Shown: positions 36,724-43,101 of the stretch, one piece after another | Layout of the letters: each line of letters opens with the position of its first letter | Position numbering within the stretch: position 1 is the stretch's first letter | NCBI RefSeq assembly: GCF_009908315.1 | Contig: NZ_JAAATW010000002.1 | Coordinates: 558,001 to 622,000, forward strand | DNA from: Paragemmobacter ruber | GTDB taxonomy: Bacteria > Pseudomonadota > Alphaproteobacteria > Rhodobacterales > Rhodobacteraceae | Reading direction: 5' to 3' | Length of the DNA stretch: 64,000 bases | Program-made: the position numbers and the translations under genes | The notes under the pieces: model-generated | What the model was told of the DNA's origin: nothing | The model's input: only the letters and a program-made list of their open reading frames with translations | The model's database searches: none

Positions 36724-37638
36724 ATGTCCATCCTGTCCCGCCCCGAGTTCCACAATGAAGAAGCCGCATACGCCTATGTGGAAGCGCGCGTTTGGGCGAA
36801 CGGTCGGGTTTGCCCGCACTGCGGCGAATGTGAGCGCACCAGCAAGATGGGCGGCAAGTCCACCCGCATCGGCACCTATAAGTGCTACTCCTGCCGCAAG
36901 CCGTTCACCGTCAAGATCGGCACGATTTTCGAGTCCAGCCACGTTCCCATGAACCTGTGGCTGCAAGCGATCTACCTGATGTGCGCCAGCAAAAAGGGCA
37001 TCAGCAGCAACCAGCTTCACCGCACCCTTGGCGTCACGCTCAAGACCGCATGGTTCATGTCTCACCGCATCCGCGAAGCTATGCGTGACGACAGCATCGG
37101 CACGTTTGGCTCTGGTGGTGGCGCTGTTGAGGTTGATGAAACCTTCATCGGTCGTGAGCCGGGCGTGGAAAAAAAGACCGCCTATCACCACAAGATGAAG
37201 GTTGTCAGCCTGTTGGACCGTGAGACGGGCCGTGCCAAGAGCATCGTTGTGGATGCGCTGACTATTGCGACCATCGCGCCGATCCTGAGCGAGAACATTG
37301 CCCGCGAAGCCACGCTCTACACGGACGAAGCCAAGCACTACCGCAAGCCCGGCAAGATGTTCGCCGCTCATGGTGTGGTCGAGCATGGCAAGGATGAATA
37401 CGTGCGCGGCGACGTCCACACCAACACGATTGAGGGTTACTTCTCCATCTTCAAGCGCGGCATGAAGGGCATCTACCAGCACTGCGGCAAGAAGCACCTG
37501 CACCGCTACATGGCGGAGTTTGATTTCCGTTACAGCAACCGTGCCGCGCTGGATGTGACTGATGCGATGCGTGCTGACATCGCCCTTAACGGGATCGTAG
37601 GGAAAAGACTGCTTTACCGGGACTCGTTGGGCGCGTAG
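36724..37638 (+). CDS. IS1595-family (ISXO2-like) transposase
   Basis: A 304-residue transposase. An N-terminal zinc ribbon (CPHCGECERT ... YKCYSCRKPF, about residues 33-62) is followed by a helix-turn-helix-like region (GISSNQLHRTLGVTLKTAWFMSHRIREAM). The ISXO2-type DDE/DDN catalytic domain comes next, with EVDETFIG, LYTDEAKHY and HTNTIEGYFSIFKRGMKGIYQH. Length and order are complete, so it may be active. The ATG at 36724 is the first in frame. It drives a transposon with unrelated passenger genes. Confidence 0.95.
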   Translation: MSILSRPEFHNEEAAYAYVEARVWANGRVCPHCGECERTSKMGGKSTRIGTYKCYSCRKPFTVKIGTIFESSHVPMNLWLQAIYLMCASKKGISSNQLHRTLGVTLKTAWFMSHRIREAMRDDSIGTFGSGGGAVEVDETFIGREPGVEKKTAYHHKMKVVSLLDRETGRAKSIVVDALTIATIAPILSENIAREATLYTDEAKHYRKPGKMFAAHGVVEHGKDEYVRGDVHTNTIEGYFSIFKRGMKGIYQHCGKKHLHRYMAEFDFRYSNRAALDVTDAMRADIALNGIVGKRLLYRDSLGA

Positions 37639-37661
37639 AATCTGCGCCGGAGGCGCAGAAA

Positions 37662-38492
37662 TTGGCACAGCATCACCATAAGGGCTTCACAGTCTACTTG
37701 AGCGGCACTGATGGTCATCAGGGCAACGTCCTTGCACATACGTACGTCGGGAAAATCAATAGGCTCATTCTGGTGATGAATCGACTGGAGCGTCTTCACG
37801 AGGGATCCAGCGTCAAGAAAACTGACTTTGAGATCATTGATGCCGATAAGAAGAATCCGACTACACTCACTCTCAAGCCCGTTCCTCGTGTGAGGGATTA
37901 CAATCCGGCACCGGCGGTCTATTGGAGTATTGCGCAGCTTGAGACTATTGACCGAGGCGAAGAACCGGATCAGCGAATACCGAGTGCTGTTCTTGGTGAG
38001 ATCGCAGAGATGGCAGCGCCAAGTAAGGACGATGGATATAAGGCGTTCTGGATCAACGGACACACTGATCCGGTGCATTTTGACAAGGATTTTCATGTGA
38101 AGGCTTTGAGCCTTGCACAGAAACGGGCTTTTGCTGAGACGCCAATTGTATGGCATTCCGGCAAGGCCATTGGAGAGGTAATTGGCGAACTCAAAAAGGT
38201 GGACGACCTGGACGCGGACAACGAAGTGGTTCTAGTTCCTGCCACTGGGCCAGACTTTATTCGCTGCACCTTCCCCGAAGCAATGAAATCCGAGATCGGA
38301 AAATACTTATTCAAGAAGGTAAAAGTAAAGGGTGTGCTGACTTATGATAGCCTTTCCCCCCACCCCAAGCGTGTGCAAATCCTTGACGATGGGATTAGTC
38401 TCTATCCAGCTTCTGTGTCCGTTGTAAAGTTCGCTGACTTGCGCGGGATATTTGCCGGTCGAAAACGTCAAGAAGTGGCTTGGGACTTATAG
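37662..38492 (+). CDS. Transposon passenger: unknown 276-aa protein paired with a PIN nuclease
   Basis: I do not recognise this protein. It begins with a short histidine run (MAQHHHKG), has mixed alpha/beta character, no signal peptide and no membrane segment. The C-terminal 80 residues are beta-rich (EVVLVPATGPDFIRCTFPEAM, LFKKVKVKGVLTYDSL), possibly a small barrel. The TTG start at 37662 is chosen because GGAGG lies nine bases upstream, within a short hairpin (CTGCGCC/GGCGCAG). Its stop is directly followed by the PIN gene start, so the two are surely co-expressed; an antitoxin or partner role is a guess. Confidence 0.72.
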   Translation: MAQHHHKGFTVYLSGTDGHQGNVLAHTYVGKINRLILVMNRLERLHEGSSVKKTDFEIIDADKKNPTTLTLKPVPRVRDYNPAPAVYWSIAQLETIDRGEEPDQRIPSAVLGEIAEMAAPSKDDGYKAFWINGHTDPVHFDKDFHVKALSLAQKRAFAETPIVWHSGKAIGEVIGELKKVDDLDADNEVVLVPATGPDFIRCTFPEAMKSEIGKYLFKKVKVKGVLTYDSLSPHPKRVQILDDGISLYPASVSVVKFADLRGIFAGRKRQEVAWDL

Positions 38493-39089
38493 ATGCCGGT
38501 GAAGAGGAAGATTTATTGGGACTCTTGCATCTTCTACGAATGGCTTGGGAAAGAGGACGTCCCGCGCGAGAAAAGCGATGGGATTAGAGAAGTGCTTGCC
38601 AGTGTTGAGGCGCAAGAGGCCATCATCTTAACCTCTTCGGCGACCCACCTTGAGGTTCTTCCTCAAAAGATGACGGAGAAGGACGCGGCTGCCGAGAGCG
38701 CTTATCTCTCGCTCTTTGATGCTGAAAAGTTCTTTGAGTATCAGATAGGGACAAATGTGATCTTGTTGGCGCGAGAGATACGCGACTACTATTATCGCCC
38801 CGCAGTTGCCGCTGTTCCAAAGTCTAAAGGCGTTACTGCTGTGCCAGCACAGCCAGCAAAGATGATGGATTTAGGCGATTGTATCCACTTAGCTACCGCA
38901 ATTATCGAAAAGGCCGACGAGTTTCACACGAGGGACGCTTCAGACAAGAAGGGGAAGATTCCGCTGTTGACGCTTTACGCATGGAGCGGAGTGCCTTCAG
39001 TTTGCGGCAAGTATCCCCTCACAATCATGTCCCCTATCGCAAAGCAGGGAACACTTGATGTCGATGTCAGGCAAACAAAGCCAGAGTGA
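38493..39089 (+). CDS. Transposon passenger: PIN-domain nuclease
   Basis: A 198-residue PIN-domain protein. The acidic metal-binding residues are in place: D10 (IYWDSCIFYEWL), E54 (ATHLEVL), D129 (MMDLGDCIHLATAI) and D148 (FHTRDAS). PIN domains cut RNA and are the toxins of VapBC pairs, but this one is longer than VapC (about 130 residues) and has an extra C-terminal tail from about residue 155. It starts on the base after the preceding gene's stop. With its partner it could be a large toxin-antitoxin-like or phage-defence pair. Confidence 0.82.
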   Translation: MPVKRKIYWDSCIFYEWLGKEDVPREKSDGIREVLASVEAQEAIILTSSATHLEVLPQKMTEKDAAAESAYLSLFDAEKFFEYQIGTNVILLAREIRDYYYRPAVAAVPKSKGVTAVPAQPAKMMDLGDCIHLATAIIEKADEFHTRDASDKKGKIPLLTLYAWSGVPSVCGKYPLTIMSPIAKQGTLDVDVRQTKPE

Positions 39090-39213
39090 CCGCTTCAAAC
39101 AGGCCGCCCGCGAACTTGGCGTAGACGAGGCCGACGACGCGCTGGATCGCGTCATGGGCAAGCTTGACCTCAAGCGGAAACCTGAGGCCAAGGAGCAGAA
39201 AAATGATAAGTGA
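39058..39213 (+). CDS. Transposon passenger: 51-aa charged protein
   Basis: A tiny, highly charged protein (MSMSGKQSQSDRFKQAARELGVDEADDALDRVMGKLDL is its core, split here by reading frame only). The SQSDRFKQAARELG part is predicted to be helical, with a lysine-rich end. It overlaps the end of the PIN gene by 32 bases in another frame and the next ORF by 11 bases. I recall similar short proteins beside other IS1595-type transposons, which could not be checked. Confidence 0.55.
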   Translation: MSMSGKQSQSDRFKQAARELGVDEADDALDRVMGKLDLKRKPEAKEQKNDK

Positions 39214-39349
39214 GCCGGTGAAGGCAGCAATTATTCTGGGGTTCGCGATAGTGCTCAGCACTTCGATCGCTACTTATTTCAGCGCGTACCACTCGTGTAT
39301 GCGCCCGTATCCGGACAACGAATTTCGCGCCCTTGAATGTGCAAGATGA
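39203..39349 (+). CDS. Transposon passenger: 48-aa single-helix membrane protein
   Basis: A short protein with one membrane helix (residues 6-26, VKAAIILGFAIVLSTSIATYF) and two cysteines after it (HSCMRP and LECAR). AAGGAG lies six bases before the ATG at 39203, inside the preceding ORF, which it overlaps by 11 bases. That arrangement suggests coupled translation. Function unknown; it could be a membrane-acting accessory of the cassette. Confidence 0.5.
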   Translation: MISEPVKAAIILGFAIVLSTSIATYFSAYHSCMRPYPDNEFRALECAR

Positions 39350-39401
39350 TTTGACGCGCCCGGGACAAAGAAAAGTGCTGCTTCGCCGTCTCTGGTATGC
39401 T

Positions 39402-39413
39402 ATGTTATAACAT
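39402..39413. promoter_or_regulatory. Perfect palindrome ATGTTATAACAT before a small ORF
   Basis: A 12-bp perfect palindrome 16 bases before the small ORF at 39430, overlapping a possible -10 region (TATGCTATGTTATAA). It is a plausible operator for autoregulation. Confidence 0.4.
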
Positions 39414-39429
39414 CACATTGGAGGCGCAC

Positions 39430-39603
39430 ATGAAAGTGGTATCCGAAAACGGGAAATTTGTGGTCACCGTGGAAACTGACGCAGAAGAACGCCACCTTGC
39501 CGCTCTCACCAGCGGCAGGGTAAGGATCACCAAGGCAAGTTGTCATCCAACCACTTGTTCACCTGTTCAGACCCCTGACCGTAATAGGGCTTTGACAGCG
39601 TAA
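39430..39603 (+). CDS. Transposon passenger: 57-aa unknown protein
   Basis: A short frame beginning MKVVSENGKFVVTVETDAEE, with GGAGG seven bases upstream and a palindromic motif in its presumed promoter. The first 45 residues look like a small beta-alpha unit; the last part overlaps the end of the convergent Cas2-like gene and may be read-through. Not recognised. It could be a small regulator. Confidence 0.4.
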   Translation: MKVVSENGKFVVTVETDAEERHLAALTSGRVRITKASCHPTTCSPVQTPDRNRALTA

Positions 39604-39799
39604 TCACATACAGTTGGTCGTTGTCGTCCAGAACTTTGGAAAACTTCGCAAACACATCATCTGCGTCCAAGTCCGTTGCGATAGCGTAGGATGACTCTGA
39701 AAGCATTGCGAAGCCGTCAAAGCCGTCTCGGATGATTTTCGTGATGTTGGGGCGTATAACCTCCCGGTTCAGATCGTAAGTCACAAGAAAGACAGCCAT
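39527..39799 (-). CDS. Transposon passenger: Cas2-like ferredoxin-fold protein ('SinR family')
   Basis: A 90-residue protein with a beta-alpha-beta-beta-alpha-beta pattern and a start, MAVFLVTYDLNRE, like that of Cas2 and VapD proteins with the acidic residue at the end of strand one. SSYAIATDLDADDVFAKFSKVLDDNDQLYVITLSKPYYGQG fits the second half. Relatives are annotated as SinR-family or Cas2-like proteins, several of them near mobile elements. No cas1 or CRISPR array is in the window. It is convergent with the other passengers and has its own start just inside the right inverted repeat. Confidence 0.65.
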   Translation of the reverse strand: MAVFLVTYDLNREVIRPNITKIIRDGFDGFAMLSESSYAIATDLDADDVFAKFSKVLDDNDQLYVITLSKPYYGQGSEQVNKWLDDNLPW

Positions 39800-39858
39800 A
39801 TCCAAATCTCCACACAAGATGATGTGTGGATCGTCTCACGGCCTACCCGATTCGGCAA

Positions 39859-39903
39859 TGGGTACGGGAAGTATAATATCGCCTTCTGGAAAGATTTTCC
39901 GGG
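39859..39903 (-). repeat. Right terminal inverted repeat of the transposon
   Basis: The inverted partner of 36635-36679; read on the minus strand it begins CCCGGAAAATCTTTC and ends CGTACCCA. Four mismatches in 45 bases, no gaps. Confidence 0.9.
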
Positions 39904-39909
39904 GCGGGG

Positions 39910-39975
39910 CCTGAAACTTTTCGTCGAAAAGTTTCAGGCGGGGGCGGCCCGAGAATTTTCGGGAAAATTCTCGGG
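39910..39975. repeat. Two long perfect palindromes after the transposon
   Basis: 39910-39938 (arms CCTGAAACTTTTC / GAAAAGTTTCAGG) and 39948-39975 (arms CCCGAGAATTTTC / GAAAATTCTCGGG) stand side by side between the transposon and the ubiH-like stop codon. Their layout resembles the palindrome cluster at 3083-3200. They may act as a terminator for the minus-strand gene or be a copy of the same element family. Confidence 0.7.
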
Positions 39976-39978
39976 TGC

Positions 39979-41175
39979 CTAGCGCACGCCGAGGCCTGCG
40001 CGCATCAGCGTCTTGCGGATCGGCGTGACGGAGTAGAGTGCGTTCAGTGCCGTGGCCCGCAGGTCGCGCAGGCCCTGCGCGCCCATCATCGAGGCGCGGT
40101 TGAGCGCGTCGATGCCGGTCACGCGGGCCTGCACCTCCAGATGGCGGGCACGGTGATAGGCGTCAAGCAGGGCTGGCGTGCCCGGATCGGCGCGGCTGCC
40201 CTGCGCGAGGTCGAGGAGCACCCGCAGGTCGGCCAGCGACATGTTCAGCCCCTGCGCGCCGATGGGCGGGACGACATGCGCGGCCTCGGCCACAAGCGCG
40301 GTGCGCTCGCCCGACATGCGGGCGGCGATCTGGCTGATGATGGGCCAGAGGGTGCGGCGGCTCACCAGCGTCAGGGGACCGAGGATCTGGCAGGAGCGGG
40401 CGTTCATCTCGGCCTCGAAGTCCGGTACGGGCAGGGCGGCGAGGCGTTCGGCATTCGGCCCGGTTTCCATCCAAACGATGGCAGAGCAGGGCATCCCGTC
40501 CCGATCGGGCAGGGGGACAAGGGTGAAGGGGCCGCCGCTGCGGTGGATTTCGGTTGATACGTTGTCGTGGGGCTTCGGGTGGGTGACGGCGAAGGCCAGC
40601 GCCTTCTGGCCGTAGCGTGTGGTCGTCACGGGAATGCTGAGTGCTTCGCGCATGGCGGAGTTGCGCCCATCGGCGGCGATGACGAGGCGGGCGGTGATGC
40701 GGGTGCTGTCGGACAGGGTGGCGATGGCCTCGGCCTCGCGCGTGAGCAGGCGCGTGGTGGAGAGGCCGGGGCGGAAGGAGACGTTGGGGAGGTCGGCAAG
40801 GCGGGCGACCATTTCGCGCCGCAGGAGCCAGTTGGGCAGGTTCCAGCCGAAGGGGTGATCCGAGATGTCGGCGGCGTCGAATTCCTTGACGATGCGGGGG
40901 GTGGGTTCCGCGCCGCCTGCGTCGATGATGCGCATGACCTGAAGGGGGGCGGCGTGGGGGGCGAGCCTGTCCCAGAGACCTGCGGCTTCCAGAACGGGGA
41001 TCGAGGGCTGCAGGAAGGCGGTCGTGCGCAGATCGGCGCCCGCGTCCTCCAATCGGGTGACGGGGGGGGTGGGATCGACGCAGATCACGCGGAACCCGGC
41101 CGTGCCAAAGGCTGCGGCCGCGGTCAGGCCTGCGACACCCCCGCCGGAGATCAGGATATCGGTGGTTTCGCGCAT
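39979..41175 (-). CDS. UbiH/UbiF/COQ6-family FAD-dependent hydroxylase
   Basis: A 398-residue flavin monooxygenase of the UbiH/UbiF/VisC family, which hydroxylates the ring during ubiquinone synthesis. FAD motifs are ILISGGGVAGLTAAAAFG (residues 8-25), the RLVIAADGRNSAMRE loop in the middle, and ALVAEAAHVVPPIGAQGLNMSLADL, which binds the ribityl chain. There the usual GDAAH reads AEAAH, a small departure. Which ring position it modifies cannot be told. The ATG at 41175 gives MRETTDILISGGG. Confidence 0.88.
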   Translation of the reverse strand: MRETTDILISGGGVAGLTAAAAFGTAGFRVICVDPTPPVTRLEDAGADLRTTAFLQPSIPVLEAAGLWDRLAPHAAPLQVMRIIDAGGAEPTPRIVKEFDAADISDHPFGWNLPNWLLRREMVARLADLPNVSFRPGLSTTRLLTREAEAIATLSDSTRITARLVIAADGRNSAMREALSIPVTTTRYGQKALAFAVTHPKPHDNVSTEIHRSGGPFTLVPLPDRDGMPCSAIVWMETGPNAERLAALPVPDFEAEMNARSCQILGPLTLVSRRTLWPIISQIAARMSGERTALVAEAAHVVPPIGAQGLNMSLADLRVLLDLAQGSRADPGTPALLDAYHRARHLEVQARVTGIDALNRASMMGAQGLRDLRATALNALYSVTPIRKTLMRAGLGVR

Positions 41176-41275
41176 CAGAGCCTCCCGTCCGTCGCCCAAG
41201 AGATACGCCTGTCGCACGGGAAGGCGAAGCGACAAAGTGCCCCCCCTCGCGCTGGATGCGGGGGGCGGGGATGCG

Positions 41276-41521
41276 TCAGGGCAGGGTGATCCAGATGAGC
41301 AGGACGAACATCACCGGCACGAAGGCCACGGCCGGCAGGACGAGGGCCGCAAGACCCCAAGTTTTGACGCCGAGGACGATGAGCGTCACGAGGATCGTGA
41401 GCAGGTAGTAGATGGTCGAGATGTCGCGGGAGACGTCGCGCGCGATGTGGCCGAGGACGGGCGTGGCATGGAGGATGCGGGAGGCGAGGCTGCGGGCAGG
41501 GGCTTCGGCGGCAAGGGACAT
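41276..41521 (-). CDS. Small two-helix membrane protein
   Basis: An 81-residue protein with two hydrophobic helices at about residues 38-55 (TIYYLLTILVTLIVLGV) and 57-79 (WGLAALVLPAVAFVPVMFVLLIWI), and an amphipathic N-terminal segment. AGGAG lies seven bases before the ATG at 41521. I do not recognise a family. It lies between the ubiH-like and 5'-nucleotidase genes on the same strand. Confidence 0.7.
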   Translation of the reverse strand: MSLAAEAPARSLASRILHATPVLGHIARDVSRDISTIYYLLTILVTLIVLGVKTWGLAALVLPAVAFVPVMFVLLIWITLP

Positions 41522-41613
41522 CTGGGACTCCTAATTTCCCTCTTCATGGTGGGGCGGCGCTTGGGCGATTCCAAGGGGTGCTTGCTGCGGTGCGGCGTCG
41601 CAGGGGGCGCGGG

Positions 41614-41660
41614 CGAAATCTGACGCAGATGCCGCGGCGGTTTCTGTGTCAGAATTCGCG
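41614..41660. repeat. Second, decayed copy of the purD-xseA palindrome pair
   Basis: The stretch GGGCGAAATCTGACGCAGAT and what follows to GGTTTCTG matches 3081-3116 at all but three or four positions, in the same order. The right palindrome (41637-41660) is worn and overlaps the last codons of the 5'-nucleotidase gene. Confidence 0.65.
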
Positions 41661-42302
41661 TGTGAGGCGGCCGAGGAATTCGGTGAGGTCTTCGGCGTGG
41701 TGGTGGATGTGATCCGCCGGTTCGGGTTCCGGCGCGATATGGACCGTGCGCATCCCCATGGCATGTGGTGCAGCGAGGTTGCGGGCATCGTCTTCGAACA
41801 TGGCGGCGGTGGTGGGATCGAGGCGGTCGAGGGCGAAGACCGTCTCGAAGGCCTGCCGTTCAGGCTTGGGGCGGTAGTTGGCGTGTTCCACCCCATAGAC
41901 GGCATCGAAGAGCCCGGTCAGGCCGCGGGCTTCCAGCACGCGCTGGGCATAGGGGGCGTCGGCATTGGTATAGACGATGCGGCGGCCGGGCAGGGCGGCG
42001 ATATGGGTGGCCAGCGCCGGATCGGGGGTCAGCACGGAAAAGTCGATGTCATGGACATCGGCGAGATAGGCCTCTGGGTCGATGCGGTGTTCGGCCATCA
42101 GGCCTGCAAGCGTGGTGCCGTAGCGTTGCCAATAGGAGGCGCGCAGATGATCGGCATGGGCGCGGTCCACCCCCAGTGCCTGCATCACCCAATTGGTCAT
42201 GCGGACCTCGATCTGATCGAAGAGACGCATCCGCGGCGGATAGAGCGTGTTGTCGAGGTCGAAGACCCAGGTACGGACGTGGTGGAAATCTTGCTGTGTC
42301 AT
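41649..42302 (-). CDS. HAD-family pyrimidine 5'-nucleotidase
   Basis: A 217-residue HAD-superfamily phosphatase of the pyrimidine 5'-nucleotidase (SDT1/YjjG-like) group. Motif I is WVFDLDNTLYPP (nucleophile Asp), motif II is RIVYTNAD, the lysine is in YRPKPERQAF, and motif IV is MFEDDARNL. It probably dephosphorylates pyrimidine nucleotides in salvage. The ATG at 42302 gives MTQQDFHHVRTWVFDLDNT. The last codons lie in a decayed palindrome element. Confidence 0.9.
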   Translation of the reverse strand: MTQQDFHHVRTWVFDLDNTLYPPRMRLFDQIEVRMTNWVMQALGVDRAHADHLRASYWQRYGTTLAGLMAEHRIDPEAYLADVHDIDFSVLTPDPALATHIAALPGRRIVYTNADAPYAQRVLEARGLTGLFDAVYGVEHANYRPKPERQAFETVFALDRLDPTTAAMFEDDARNLAAPHAMGMRTVHIAPEPEPADHIHHHAEDLTEFLGRLTREF

Positions 42303-42465
42303 GGCCAGAGGCTAGGGCGCCGGGCGGGGCAGGGCAAGGGCGGGCAGTCGGGTGGGGCAGTCAGGTGGGGCAGACGGGGGTGTTGCAGGGGCGTTGGAGT
42401 AGTGTCACAAAACGGTATGCCGCCGTATTCAATCGGGGGGCGTCGCAGCCGGGGGGGAGCGGGAC

Positions 42466-43101
42466 GTGCAGAAGGATGCCTATACGCTGATTCTGGAGGC
42501 GATTGACGCGGGGCTGTACAAGCCTGGCGACCGTCTGGTGGAATCGGAATTGGCCGAACGGCTGGGCGTGTCGCGCACCCCGGTGCGCGAGGCGTTGCAG
42601 CGGCTGGAGACGCAGGCGATGCTGACGCGCGACGGGCGCAGCCTGATCGTCGCCTCGCTGGACCACAACCAGTTGGCCGAGCTCTATGCGGTGCGCACGG
42701 AACTGGAGGGATTGGCGGCGCGGCTGGCGGCGCGCCATGCCACGGATGAGGAAATCCGCGTCCTGCGGGGGATGGTGGAGGATGACCGGGGGCTGCTTGG
42801 GGCGGATCCCAAGCTGCTCAGCCGGGCGAACAAGCGGTTCCACAAGCAGATCCATCTGGCCAGCCACAACCGGTTTCTGGTGCAGCAACTGGATCTTGTG
42901 CATCGGTCGATGGCGTTGATGGCCAATACATCCTTTGCGGCCGAGGGCCGGGACGAGGTGGCGCTGGACGAGCATGACCAGATCGTGCGCGCGATCGAGG
43001 CGCGCGATGGCGAGGGCGCCTACCAGGCCCTGCGCCAGCATATCAGCAAGGCCTTCGAGACACGGCTGCGGGTGGATGCCGGGGAAATCCGCACGCGCTA
43101 G
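42466..43101 (+). CDS. GntR-family (FadR/FCD) transcriptional regulator
   Basis: A 211-residue repressor-type protein: a winged helix-turn-helix (residues 3-65, DAGLYKPGDRLVESELAERLGVSRTPVREALQRLE) and a C-terminal FCD ligand domain with its metal-binding histidines (RFHKQIHLASHN, DEHDQIVRAI, RQHISKAFETR). FCD regulators sense organic acids, but no target is clear: it is divergent from the 5'-nucleotidase gene and convergent with the glycosyltransferase. The GTG at 42466 is the used start; it follows a GGGGGGAGCGGG stretch. Confidence 0.9.
   Translation: MQKDAYTLILEAIDAGLYKPGDRLVESELAERLGVSRTPVREALQRLETQAMLTRDGRSLIVASLDHNQLAELYAVRTELEGLAARLAARHATDEEIRVLRGMVEDDRGLLGADPKLLSRANKRFHKQIHLASHNRFLVQQLDLVHRSMALMANTSFAAEGRDEVALDEHDQIVRAIEARDGEGAYQALRQHISKAFETRLRVDAGEIRTR

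Larger units (their letters stand above)
36635..39903. mobile_element. IS1595-family transposon with passenger genes (3.3 kb)
   Basis: The element is bounded by 45-bp terminal inverted repeats (36635-36679 and 39859-39903) that match at 41 of 45 positions. It contains an ISXO2-type transposase and at least six further ORFs: an unknown 276-aa protein, a PIN nuclease, three tiny ORFs and a convergent Cas2-like gene. It sits two bases after an aminotransferase stop codon. No clear 8-bp target duplication was found at either choice of tip. GC content of the passengers is lower than the host's. Confidence 0.9.

Noticed and set aside
39527-39799. Reading the Cas2-like gene as part of a CRISPR-Cas locus
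   Set aside because: No cas1, no other cas gene and no repeat-spacer array is in the window; the gene lies inside a transposon.
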